A DNA stretch of 64,000 bases from Planctomycetia bacterium (GTDB lineage Bacteria > Planctomycetota > Planctomycetia > Pirellulales > UBA1268): assembly GCA_014192425.1 (NCBI GenBank), contig BJHK01000017.1, forward strand, positions 1 through 64,000. The letters run 5' to 3'. The stretch's first letter is position 1, and every line of letters begins with the position of its first letter. The notes under the pieces are model-generated. The model searched no databases and had not been told where the DNA came from. It saw only the letters and a program-made list of their open reading frames with translations. Of the stretch, positions 47,521 to 55,680 are shown in pieces. A program made the position numbers and the translations under genes.

Positions 47521-48843
47521 TCAGGAATCGTGCCAGCGGCGAAACGCTAGGGCGCCGGCCTGTCCCTGGGGCGTCACGGCGACTGACACGAACAGATTGC
47601 CGGCCGGGTCCCCCCGGCGGGCCGCGCGAACCGGGCACTCGGGATCGGCCTCCTCGTAGTTGAGGAGCGGAAACAGCTCGCCGCGCTGCATGGCCAGCAG
47701 GCTGGCGACGCACTCGACGAGCCCGCTGCCCCCGCCGAGGTTGCCGAAATTCGCCTTCGCCGCGACCGTCGGCACGCGGCCGACGGCATCCCCGAGCACG
47801 TCGCCGAGGGCCGCCGCCTCGGCCCGGTCGCCGAGCACCGTGCTCGCGCCGTGAGCATGGACGTGCCCCACATCCTCGGCGCCCGCGTCGGCCGACTCGA
47901 GGGCCCGGCCGACGGCCTGCGCCGTCACGCGGCGCCGCAGGCCGACACCCGCCTTGTCCGTCCCGCACCGCGCCGCATGACCGACGACCTCGCCGTAGAT
48001 CCGCGCCCCGCGGGCGCGGGCGTGCGACAGTTCCTCGAGCACGAGGACCGCCGCCCCCTCGCCGAGAACCATGCCCTGACGCCCCTTGTCGAAGGGGCGA
48101 CTCCAGCGGGCGGGGTCTCCCGTGCCGAGCGCCACCTGCTCGCTCTGCAGGGCGTGCACCGTCTTCATGGGATGAACGCGGGTGCCGGTGGCGCCGGCGA
48201 GCATGGCATCTGCCGCACCGCGTCGGATTGTGACCAGGGCCTCGCCCACGGCGAGGTGGCCGCTGGCCTCGCGAAGCGTCAGCGAGTTGCTCGGCCCGCG
48301 CAGATCGTTGTAGATCGCGATGTGGCTGGCGGGCATGTTTGGCAGGTACTTGAGGAGCCAGAGGGGGGTGATCCGCGACATGCCATCGGTCGCCCAGCGG
48401 TCGAAGGTGAACGTTCCGTCGGCAGCCCGGCAGTGGACGACGCTGGCGGTGAAATCCTCAGGCACGGTGAGCATGTAGTCGGAGCCGAACACGCAGCCGA
48501 TCCGCTCTGGGGCATGGTGCCCGGCAACGCCCCCCGCGTCGTGGAGGGCGCGCTGGGCGGCCGCGACCGCCATCTGGCTCTCACGGCACATCACCTTGAG
48601 CCCCTTGCGGATCGCCTTCTTGCGCTCCCCCTCCAGCGGCCCGAAGTTGTCGATGTCGCCCGTGAACGCCCGGGCCTCCGCCGCATGCCGGAGCGGGATG
48701 CCGGCCGGGGGAAACAGGCTGATATCCCCCATCCCGCTGCGCCCCTCGAGGAGGCCCGACCAGAGATCGTCCAGCGTCAGCCCGAGCGGCGTGACGACGC
48801 CCATGCCGGTGACCACGACCCGTCGCGTTGCGGAGCCGCTCAT
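47521..48843 (-). CDS. Ketosynthase-like protein without catalytic Cys (KS-beta/CLF-like)
   Basis: This 440-residue protein has the thiolase fold of FabF (N-terminus RRVVVTGMGVVTPLG, later GQGMVLGEGAAVLVLEELSHA). Aligned to the adjacent FabF, the active-site Cys is replaced by Glu192 (TLREASG in place of TACASAA). The first His is kept (His331 in HAHGAST), but the second is Asn368 (NFGNLGG instead of QLGHTLG). It therefore should not condense by the normal Cys-His-His route. It may act as a non-catalytic partner, like a chain-length factor, or as a malonyl-ACP decarboxylase. ATG 48843 is used. It lies 112 bp after fabF. Confidence 0.8.
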   Translation of the reverse strand: MSGSATRRVVVTGMGVVTPLGLTLDDLWSGLLEGRSGMGDISLFPPAGIPLRHAAEARAFTGDIDNFGPLEGERKKAIRKGLKVMCRESQMAVAAAQRALHDAGGVAGHHAPERIGCVFGSDYMLTVPEDFTASVVHCRAADGTFTFDRWATDGMSRITPLWLLKYLPNMPASHIAIYNDLRGPSNSLTLREASGHLAVGEALVTIRRGAADAMLAGATGTRVHPMKTVHALQSEQVALGTGDPARWSRPFDKGRQGMVLGEGAAVLVLEELSHARARGARIYGEVVGHAARCGTDKAGVGLRRRVTAQAVGRALESADAGAEDVGHVHAHGASTVLGDRAEAAALGDVLGDAVGRVPTVAAKANFGNLGGGSGLVECVASLLAMQRGELFPLLNYEEADPECPVRAARRGDPAGNLFVSVAVTPQGQAGALAFRRWHDS

Positions 48844-48955
48844 GCCAGTTGCCCTCGTCGATGCCTGTGTGACCGCTCCGCAGCTCTCGACATGCCAGCC
48901 CGCCCCGCGTTGCCGTCGCACGCGCCGCGGCGCGGGGTCGCGACCCCGGCCGCCG

Positions 48956-50209
48956 TCAGTCGAGCCGCGACAGTACGAGCGATGCGTTGTGACCGCCGAA
49001 CCCGAAGCTGTTGCTCATCGCGACATCGACCCGGGCCTGCCGGGCCTGATTGGGCGTGTAGTCGAGATCGCAGTCGGGGTCGGGCGTGTCGAGGTTGATG
49101 GTCGGGGTGATGACGCCGTGATGGATCGTGAGGGCGCAGACGACGAGTTCGATGCCGCCACTGGCGCCGAGCGTGTGGCCGAGCTGGCTCTTGGTGCTGG
49201 AGATCGCCAGCCGCCGGGCGTGGTCGCCGAACACCCGCTTGACGGCGGCGGTCTCCGCCTTGTCGCCGAGCGGCGTGCTCGTGCCGTGGGCGTTGATGTA
49301 GTGCACCGCCTCCGGAGCGAGCCCCGCGTCCCGTAGCGCCATCGCCATCGCATGGCCGGCCCCACGCCCCTCCTCGTCGGGCTGCGTGATGTGGCCGGCG
49401 TCGCCGCTGGCCCCGTAGCCGCGCAGCTCCGCGTAGATCCGCGCTCCCCGGGCCCGGGCGTGTTCCAACTCCTCGATCACGACGACGCCCGCCCCCTCCG
49501 CGAGCACGAACCCGTCCCGCTCGACATCGAACGGCCGGCTCGCCCGCTGCGGGGCGTCGGACCGGAACGACAGGGCGCGCATGTTCTGGAACCCGGCCAG
49601 GCCGATCGGCGTGAGCGCTGCCTCGCTGCCGCCGCTGACCATCACGTCGGCATCGCCATACTCGATCGCCCGCAGCGCCGAGCCGAGCGAGTTGGCCGCG
49701 CTGGCGCAGGCGGTGGCAACCGCGAAGTTCGGCCCCTTGATGCCGTACAGGCTCGAGACGTGGCCGCTGGCGGAGTTGACCATCAGCTTGGGAATCGTGA
49801 ACGGGGAGACCTTGTCGATCCCCTTGTGGAGGAGCCGCTCCTCCTGAACCTCGAACTCCCACAGGCCGCCGATGCCGGAGCCGATGACCACGCCGCAGCG
49901 GTAGGGATCGGTCCGCGAGAAGTCGATCCCCGCGTCGCCAACCGCATCCTTGGCGGCGGCGATGGCGAACTGCGTGAACCGATCAAGCCGCTTGAGCTCC
50001 TTCGGGCCCGCGATGTCCTCCTTCTCGGCCTCCCAGTGCACCTGGCCGCCGAACTGGACGCGGTATCCGGAGACGTCGAACAGGCTGATCGGGCCGACGC
50101 CGCTGGCGCCGCTGACGAGCCGTTCCCAGACGAGCCCGAGCGGCCGCCCGAGCGGCGTCACTACGCCGAGCCCCGTCACGACGGCCCGCCTCTTAGTCCG
50201 TTGGCTCAC
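48956..50209 (-). CDS. fabF: Beta-ketoacyl-ACP synthase II
   Basis: FabF elongates acyl-ACP chains in fatty-acid synthesis. The 417-residue protein has the full Cys-His-His triad: Cys in VATACASAANS, His in NAHGTSTPLGDKAE and His in SQLGHTLGASGG. It follows acpP by seven bases, the common acpP-fabF arrangement. Length and N-terminus (RRAVVTGLGVVTPLG) are standard. Confidence 0.97.
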   Translation of the reverse strand: MSQRTKRRAVVTGLGVVTPLGRPLGLVWERLVSGASGVGPISLFDVSGYRVQFGGQVHWEAEKEDIAGPKELKRLDRFTQFAIAAAKDAVGDAGIDFSRTDPYRCGVVIGSGIGGLWEFEVQEERLLHKGIDKVSPFTIPKLMVNSASGHVSSLYGIKGPNFAVATACASAANSLGSALRAIEYGDADVMVSGGSEAALTPIGLAGFQNMRALSFRSDAPQRASRPFDVERDGFVLAEGAGVVVIEELEHARARGARIYAELRGYGASGDAGHITQPDEEGRGAGHAMAMALRDAGLAPEAVHYINAHGTSTPLGDKAETAAVKRVFGDHARRLAISSTKSQLGHTLGASGGIELVVCALTIHHGVITPTINLDTPDPDCDLDYTPNQARQARVDVAMSNSFGFGGHNASLVLSRLD

Positions 50210-50216
50210 GATCGCA

Positions 50217-50453
50217 TCAACCCTGATGCTTCTCGATGAACTCGACCGCCTGACCGACGGTCTGGATCTTCTCGGCGGCGTCGTCCGGGATGTTGATCTC
50301 GAACTCCTCCTCGAGTTCCATGACGAGCTCGACGGTGTCGAGCGAGTCGGCCCCCAAGTCGTTGATGAACGACGTCGCAGGCGTGATCTGGTCCTTGCTC
50401 ACACCGAGCTGGGTCGACACGATCTCGATCACTCGCTCTTGGACTGATGCCAC
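50217..50453 (-). CDS. acpP: Acyl carrier protein
   Basis: ACP carries growing acyl chains on 4'-phosphopantetheine. The 78-residue product starts at GTG 50453, which has AGGAGG eight bases upstream; the longer open frame upstream has no ACP homology. The attachment serine is in [14 protein letters not shown] and the acidic helix [17 protein letters not shown] follows. It lies between fabG and fabF. Confidence 0.97.
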   Translation of the reverse strand: MASVQERVIEIVSTQLGVSKDQITPATSFINDLGADSLDTVELVMELEEEFEINIPDDAAEKIQTVGQAVEFIEKHQG

Positions 50454-50742
50454 CGTATGAACCTCCTGAAACCCGAATCCGAAGCCTGCTGAAACCGGAC
50501 GCCTTCGCAGCTGCATGCCGGCCGTCGGCCGCGGCCGACGTCACCGGGTCACCGTCGTGCACCCGCGGTCAACACGGGTGGAGGGAGACGTCCATGAAGG
50601 CGTTCCGTGCCCGAGTTCACGGCGAAGATATACCCGTTCCCGGTCGCCGCTGTCCAGCCCGGGAAAAACCGGGCGCCGTGGGGCCCCCGGGCAGCCTCGT
50701 CCGGCCCGGCAGCCCGGCCGCGCAGCCGGCCGCGGAGCACGA
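50454..50742. other. Gap between fabG and acpP
   Basis: This 289-bp stretch has no convincing gene. It contains a perfect 16-bp palindrome GTCGGCCGCGGCCGAC (about 50523-50538) and a GC-rich inverted-repeat region just after the fabG stop. The length is unusual for this operon and leaves room for a separate acpP promoter, though no clear one was seen. Confidence 0.35.
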
Positions 50743-51528
50743 TCAGCCGATCAGGCCGCCATCCACGACCAGCGTCTGGGCGGTGATGTAGCCGGACGAC
50801 GGGGCGGCCAGGAACAGCACCGCCTCGGCGATCTCCCATGCCTCGCCGAGCCGCTTCGCCGGCACCCGCTTCTTGACCTCGTCGAGCAGTGCCGGGCCGA
50901 GGGCGGCCGTCATGTCGCTGGCGATGAAACCCGGCGCGACGGCGTTGACCGTGATCTTGCGGCCGGCGAGTTCCTTGGCCACGGTCCGGGTCAGGCCCAC
51001 CAGGCCGGCCTTGGAGGCGGAATAGTTCGCCTGCCCGGGGTTGCCGATCAGGCCGGACACGCTCGCCACGTTGACGATCCGGCCGTAACGCTGCTGCATC
51101 ATCGGCCGGCTGGCGGCCCGCATGAACAGGAACGGGGCCCGCAGGTTCGTGGTCAGCACGGTATCCCACTCCTCGTCGCTCATCCGCGGCAGGAGCGTGT
51201 CGCGGGTGACGCCGGCGTTGTTGACGAGGATGTCGAGCCGGCCGAGTTTCTCCACGACCGTTTCCACGACCCGCTGGATGTCGTCCCCCTGGGTCACGTC
51301 GCAGGGAAACACCTCGGCCCGGCCGCCGGCCGCCGCGATGCCCTCCGCCACGGTGGCGAGCTTGTCCGCCGACCGGGCCACGAGGGCCACAGCGGCACCC
51401 GCGGCGGCGAGCGTCTCGGCGATCGCCCGGCCGAGGCCCTGCGAGGCTCCGGTGACGATCGCGACCTGGCCGCCGAGATCGATCTTCACACGGCGCGATT
51501 CCGCCGCGATTCCCGCTTTCTCAGCCAT
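50743..51528 (-). CDS. fabG: 3-oxoacyl-ACP reductase
   Basis: FabG reduces beta-ketoacyl-ACP with NADPH. The 261-residue short-chain dehydrogenase has the cofactor motif VTGASQGLGRAIA, NNAG, and the Ser-Tyr-Lys set in NVASVSGLIGNPGQANYSASKAG. The C-terminal VDGGLIG is typical. About 14 extra residues precede the Rossmann start. It lies 48 bp after fabD. Confidence 0.96.
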   Translation of the reverse strand: MAEKAGIAAESRRVKIDLGGQVAIVTGASQGLGRAIAETLAAAGAAVALVARSADKLATVAEGIAAAGGRAEVFPCDVTQGDDIQRVVETVVEKLGRLDILVNNAGVTRDTLLPRMSDEEWDTVLTTNLRAPFLFMRAASRPMMQQRYGRIVNVASVSGLIGNPGQANYSASKAGLVGLTRTVAKELAGRKITVNAVAPGFIASDMTAALGPALLDEVKKRVPAKRLGEAWEIAEAVLFLAAPSSGYITAQTLVVDGGLIG

Positions 51529-51576
51529 GGTTTTGCCCTCTGCGTGTCAGTGTCTCACCATCATTCGTACAGCGAC

Positions 51577-52482
51577 TCAGTCGAACACCCCGTGGCAGGC
51601 GACGCCGCGGTCGATCCGCTTCATCAGCCCGCGCAGCACGCGGCCCGGGCCGACCTCCCAGATCGTCCGCACGCCCGTGGAGAGGATGGATGCCATGGAG
51701 GCATTCCACTCGACAACGCCCACGACCTGGCGGGCGAGGAGCCGGCGAATGTCCGCGGGGTCGTCGTGGGGCCGGGCATCGACGTTGCTCACCACCGGGA
51801 TCCGCGGCGGCCGGACGGGTGTCTCCGCCAAGGCCGCCGTGAGCCGCTCCACCGCGGGCTGCATCAGCCGGGTGTGGAAGGCTCCGGCCACGTCGAGCGG
51901 CACGCACTTGAGCGCACCGGCCGCGGCGGCCGCCTCCTCCAGCCGCCGGCAGGCCGCGGCCGTGCCGGACACGACGATGTTACCCGGGCAGAGGACGTTG
52001 GCCACCTCGAGGACGTCCGCCGCGCGGCAGGTGTCGCAGAGATCGACGAGCTTCTCCCGTTCCACGCCGAGCACGGCGAGCATCGCGCCCGGGCTCGCGT
52101 CGGCACAGTCCTGCATCGCCCGGCCGCGGAGATCGACGAGACGCACGGCGTCGTCAAACTCGATCGCCCCGGAGAAGACGAGCGCCGTGTACTCGCCGAG
52201 CGACAGGCCGGCCGTGACGCCCGCCACGGTGAGCGGATTTCCTTCCCGCTCCCGCAGCACCTCCAGGGCCGCCAGGCTGGTGACGAGGATCGCCGGCTGA
52301 CTGATCGCCGTGGCCCCGAGTTTCTCGTGCGGCCCCTCGCGACAGATTTTGAGCAGGTCGTAGCCGAGAACTTCCGCGGCCCGTTCGAAGACCCGACGGG
52401 CGGCGAGGCTTTCGTCAACCCACGGCCCCGCCATGCCGACGGACTGGGCGCCCTGTCCGGGAAAAACGATCGCCGTTGCCAC
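51577..52482 (-). CDS. fabD: Malonyl-CoA:ACP transacylase
   Basis: FabD loads malonyl groups onto ACP. The 301-residue protein begins with IVFPGQGAQSVGM and has the nucleophile serine in GLSLGEYTAL and the catalytic His in AGAFHTRLM. It starts six bases after the rpmF stop, so the two are co-transcribed. plsX and fabH, often found between rpmF and fabD, are absent here. Confidence 0.96.
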   Translation of the reverse strand: MATAIVFPGQGAQSVGMAGPWVDESLAARRVFERAAEVLGYDLLKICREGPHEKLGATAISQPAILVTSLAALEVLREREGNPLTVAGVTAGLSLGEYTALVFSGAIEFDDAVRLVDLRGRAMQDCADASPGAMLAVLGVEREKLVDLCDTCRAADVLEVANVLCPGNIVVSGTAAACRRLEEAAAAAGALKCVPLDVAGAFHTRLMQPAVERLTAALAETPVRPPRIPVVSNVDARPHDDPADIRRLLARQVVGVVEWNASMASILSTGVRTIWEVGPGRVLRGLMKRIDRGVACHGVFD

Positions 52483-52488
52483 GGGCGA

Positions 52489-52668
52489 TCAGTCCTCGGC
52501 CTTGACGACGGCCCGGCCCATGTAGTGCCCGCAGGTGCCGCAGATCCGGTGCGTCGGCACGGCCTTGCCGCAGTTCGAGCAGAACGTCAACTGGCGAGGG
52601 GTAAGGAAGTCGTGGGCCCGCCGGGAACGGGTCTTTTGGTTCGATTGACGTCGCTTGGGAACGGCCAT
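52489..52668 (-). CDS. rpmF: 50S ribosomal protein L32
   Basis: The 59-residue protein starts at ATG 52668 with MAVPKRRQSNQKTRSRRAH, the family N-terminus. Two CxxC pairs (CSNC and CGTC) form the zinc-binding ribbon. It heads the rpmF-fab operon, a conserved arrangement that links ribosome and membrane-lipid synthesis. It is only six bases upstream of fabD. Confidence 0.96.
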   Translation of the reverse strand: MAVPKRRQSNQKTRSRRAHDFLTPRQLTFCSNCGKAVPTHRICGTCGHYMGRAVVKAED

Positions 52669-52701
52669 AAAGCACCTGAATCAGTTCGCAGGGAAGGCCG
52701 T

Positions 52702-52731
52702 AGCGTAGCCAGAAGACGGGTCGGCGGTCAA
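52702..52731 (-). promoter_or_regulatory. Promoter candidate for rpmF-fab
   Basis: TTGACC (52731-52726) and TACGCT (52707-52702) on the minus strand are separated by 18 bases, about 34 bases before the rpmF ATG and after the ruvB stop. The -10 is a weak match. Confidence 0.42.
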
Positions 52732-52782
52732 TCCGCAGCCGTCCGTGCGGCCGAACAGGGCCGGGCCCGACGGCTCCCACGG

Positions 52783-53817
52783 TCAAAACAGACGCGGCTG
52801 GCCCCCCGACCGGGGCAGGGCACCGATGTGATCCTCCCCCTTGGGCGTGATTTTCCGGCCCCGCGGCGTGCGCACGACGAGTTCGCAGCGGAGCAGGAAC
52901 GGCTCGACGTCGTCCTCCAGCGTGTCGGGAGCGGTGCTCATCGTGTGGGCGATGGCTTCGATCCCCACCGGCCCGCCGGCGAACACCCGCTGGATCGTCT
53001 CCAGGTAGCGGCGATCGAAGCCGTCGAGGCCGAGCTCGTCGATCCCCTGCATGTCGAGCGCGGCGCGGGCGATCTCGACGTCCAGCTGGTCGTCGGCCCG
53101 GCTGGTGGAGAAGTCGCGGATCCAGCGCAGCCGATTGTTGGCCAGCCGCGGCGTGCCGCGGCTGCGCCGGGCGATCTCGTCGGCGGAGGCGTCGTCCATC
53201 GGCATCGTGAGCTTGGTGGCCGAGCGGCGGACGATGTCGGCGAGTTCCGCGGCCGAGTAGTAGTCGAGGTGCTCGCGAATCACGAACCGGTCGCGAAGCG
53301 GCGCGGAGATCAGGCCCGCCCGGGTCGTCGCCCCGACGAGGGTGAACGGCCGCAGCGGCATGTTGATCGTCCGCGCGGCCACGCCGTCGCCGAGGGTGAT
53401 GTCGATCCGGAAATCCTCCATCGCCGGATAGAGGAACTCCTCGACGGCGATCGGCAGCCGGTGGATCTCGTCGATGAACAGCACCGAGCCCTCGGAGCAG
53501 TTGGTGAGATACGGCAGCAGGTCCTTGGGGGCGGAGAGGGCGGCGCCGCTGGCGATCTGCAGGGTCGTGCCCAGCTCGTTGGGGATGCAGGTGGCGAACG
53601 TCGTCTTGCCGAGGCCGGGGGGGCCGTCGAGGAGGATGTGGCCGAGCGGCTCGCCGCGTTTGCGGGCGGCGTCGATGGCGATCGAGAGCCGCTCGTGGAC
53701 GGCCCGCTGGCCGATCATCTCCGCCATCCGCTGCGGCCGCAGGGCGCGGTCCTCGGGCGCCGGCTCGCTGCTCGCCTGCACGCTCGGTTCGCGAAAACTC
53801 TCCATACGCGAGAGCAT
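52783..53817 (-). CDS. ruvB: Holliday junction branch-migration helicase RuvB
   Basis: RuvB is the AAA+ motor that drives branch migration with RuvA. The 344-residue protein has Walker A DGPPGLGKTT, Walker B SVLFIDEIHRL and the winged-helix C-terminal block RTPRGRKITPKGEDHIG. Translation may start at 53817 or at the next ATG, 53805; neither has a strong ribosome-binding site. It follows ruvA by 23 bp. Confidence 0.97.
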   Translation of the reverse strand: MLSRMESFREPSVQASSEPAPEDRALRPQRMAEMIGQRAVHERLSIAIDAARKRGEPLGHILLDGPPGLGKTTFATCIPNELGTTLQIASGAALSAPKDLLPYLTNCSEGSVLFIDEIHRLPIAVEEFLYPAMEDFRIDITLGDGVAARTINMPLRPFTLVGATTRAGLISAPLRDRFVIREHLDYYSAAELADIVRRSATKLTMPMDDASADEIARRSRGTPRLANNRLRWIRDFSTSRADDQLDVEIARAALDMQGIDELGLDGFDRRYLETIQRVFAGGPVGIEAIAHTMSTAPDTLEDDVEPFLLRCELVVRTPRGRKITPKGEDHIGALPRSGGQPRLF

Positions 53818-53840
53818 AGCGGAGCCGGTGCCGGGCGCCG

Positions 53841-54476
53841 TCAGCGCAGCGGCTTTTGCATCTGGCGATAGATGATTTCGAGGGCCGCCTGGACGTCGGC
53901 GGGCTTCTTCTTTTCCTGCCGCAGGGCATCGACGAGCCGGCGGGCGTCGGCGTCGGAATGGCCGAGGGAACGGAGGACGTCGAACGTCTCGGAGAGGACA
54001 TCGGCGGCGACCGCCTCACCGGGGGCCTCGCGGGCGACGAGGAGGGCGAATTTCGGCATCCGACGCCGAAGCTTGGCGATCATCCGCTCGGCGGTGGCGG
54101 CGCCGATGCCGGGGAGGGTGGCGAGCGTCTTGGCGTCCTGGCCGTCGATCGCGGCGGCGATCTCGCCGACGGGGCGGATGATGGCCCGCAGCGCCTTCCG
54201 CACGCCGACGCCGTCAACCTCGCAGATCAGCTCGAAGAACTCGCGTTCCACCTCCGAGAGAAAGCCGACGAGCCGGGGGACGAGGTTGCCGCGGCCGGGG
54301 CTCCCCTCCAGGTATTCGATGGTGTGGAGGACGATCGGCTGCCCGATCCGCTGCTGGAGCCCGCGCCGAACGAGGTCGGTGACGAGGACCTCGTGGACGA
54401 CGGGGCCGAGGGCGATCTCGACGCCATTCGAGGTGGGGTCGACGCGCTCGAGCGTGCCCGAGATTTTGGTGATCAT
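53841..54476 (-). CDS. ruvA: Holliday junction DNA helicase subunit RuvA
   Basis: RuvA binds four-way junctions and loads RuvB. The 211-residue protein starts at ATG 54476 (MITKISGTLERV). It has the OB domain, the HhH motif TLPGIGAATAERMIAKLR and the C-terminal RuvB-binding domain (VLRSLGHSDADARRLV). The longer frame upstream overlaps ruvC and is not coding. It lies 25 bp after ruvC. Confidence 0.95.
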   Translation of the reverse strand: MITKISGTLERVDPTSNGVEIALGPVVHEVLVTDLVRRGLQQRIGQPIVLHTIEYLEGSPGRGNLVPRLVGFLSEVEREFFELICEVDGVGVRKALRAIIRPVGEIAAAIDGQDAKTLATLPGIGAATAERMIAKLRRRMPKFALLVAREAPGEAVAADVLSETFDVLRSLGHSDADARRLVDALRQEKKKPADVQAALEIIYRQMQKPLR

Positions 54477-54501
54477 GGTGGTGGAGCCAGGCCTGCGGAT
54501 G

Positions 54502-55044
54502 TCATGCCCGGCCGCTCTGCACGCGGACGATTGCCGTGCCGAAGAGCAGGGGACGGATGCGGAGGTGGTAGTCGGCGAGGGCCACGGCGAGGGCATCGGC
54601 GGCATCGGCCGGCTCCGGGCGGGCGGCGAGGCCGAGCTCGCGCTGGACCGCGGCCTGGATCTGCTCCTTGCCGGCATGACCGGAGCCAGCGAGCGCGCTC
54701 TTGACGCGATTCGGCAGGTAGTGGTGCACGGCCAGGCCGGCCTGGGCGGCCGCCAGGCAGATCACGCCGCGGGCATGGCCGAGGAGGATCGCTGTCTTGG
54801 GAAACCGGGCGTGGGCGAAGACCTGCTCGATCGCCAACGCCGTCGGCTTGAACTCCTCGAGCACCTCGCGGATGCCGGAGTGGATCGTGAGCAGCCGGTC
54901 CTCGATCGCCTCGCCGCGGGACCGGACGGTGCCCGCTTCGACGAGCCGGACCCGGGCCCCGTGGCATTCGACGACGCCGTAGCCGGTGACGTTCAGCCCC
55001 GGGTCGAAACCGACCACGCGTTGTGCGGCCGCGATCGCTGGCAT
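54502..55044 (-). CDS. ruvC: Holliday junction resolvase RuvC
   Basis: RuvC cleaves Holliday junctions. The 180-residue protein has the catalytic acids in VVGFDPGLNVTGYG, ALAIEQVFA and DAADALAVALADYH, in the correct order for the RNase H-like fold. It is the first gene of ruvC-ruvA-ruvB, all on the minus strand. Confidence 0.96.
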   Translation of the reverse strand: MPAIAAAQRVVGFDPGLNVTGYGVVECHGARVRLVEAGTVRSRGEAIEDRLLTIHSGIREVLEEFKPTALAIEQVFAHARFPKTAILLGHARGVICLAAAQAGLAVHHYLPNRVKSALAGSGHAGKEQIQAAVQRELGLAARPEPADAADALAVALADYHLRIRPLLFGTAIVRVQSGRA

Positions 55045-55112
55045 GAGGAGAGCCTAGCGGCCGCGCCGCCGATCCCCCAAGGGCAGTTCCGCTGGTTACT
55101 CGTCCACCGGAC

Positions 55113-55245
55113 GGGGTTGCCCGTGCCTCGTTCGCCGGACGTTCGCCTCGGCCCTCCAGGCCTCGGCTCTCTGCATGTCCGCTGCGCTTCGCCATCCTGG
55201 CTTCGCTTGCTCCCACAGCCCGGCTCACGGGGCACGGGCAGCCCC
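55113..55245 (-). repeat. MITE-like element with terminal inverted repeats, copy 2
   Basis: Read on the minus strand it matches 13354-13485 along its length, including GGGGCTGCCCGTGCCCC at one end, CAGGATGGCGAAGCGCAG in the middle and CGAACGTCCGGCGA near the other end. Its terminal repeats match in 16 of 18 positions. Confidence 0.65.
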
Positions 55246-55404
55246 GCCACCACTGCCAAGCCGCAGCCCCCAGTGGCAGCGCCCACCACCCCGCGGTCTG
55301 GAAGACCGCGGCCGCCCGTTCGGGCAACCCTCGGCGTTGCCCGCGACGGGCCAAGCGAAAACGGGCAGGATGCCCGTGTTTCGCGTGCAGATAGACGGCA
55401 CCGG

Positions 55405-55440
55405 AATACACCCGGAAGGGCTCGAACCTTCAACCTTCGG
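55405..55440 (-). repeat. Duplicated 3' end of tRNA-Arg (att-like direct repeat)
   Basis: These 36 bases are identical to 55548-55583, which form the 3' part of the tRNA-Arg gene (T-arm, variable loop and part of the anticodon stem). The copies are in the same orientation, 143 bp apart. This is the pattern left by tRNA-targeted integration. Confidence 0.75.
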
Positions 55441-55549
55441 GGCTCGATCACGCAAACCCTCGGCATCATGCCTCGGTTTGCTTGGCCGGCATCCGCCGGC
55501 TCTCGAAAGGCCGCCCTCACGGCGGCCAATACATGCCGAATACACCAAA

Positions 55550-55623
<74 letters not shown>

Positions 55624-55632
55624 GTGCAGGAA

Positions 55633-55661
55633 ACGATACCGCGCGAACGGCGCGGAACCAA
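55633..55661 (-). promoter_or_regulatory. Promoter of tRNA-Arg
   Basis: TTGGTT (55661-55656) and TATCGT (55638-55633) on the minus strand are 17 bases apart, ending ten bases before the tRNA 5' end. The spacer contains a CCGCGC/GCGCGG inverted repeat. Confidence 0.48.
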
Positions 55662-55680
55662 GATTGCCCCGAAAAACCCC

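Larger units (their letters stand above)
55045..55549. other. Hairpin- and repeat-rich intergenic region
   Basis: No gene is supported in this stretch of about 505 bp. It contains the second copy of the inverted-repeat element (55113-55245) and a row of perfect short hairpins at 55291-55311, 55322-55342, 55361-55377, about 55485-55500 and about 55510-55528. It also holds the first copy of a tRNA-derived 36-bp direct repeat (55405-55440). Confidence 0.65.
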
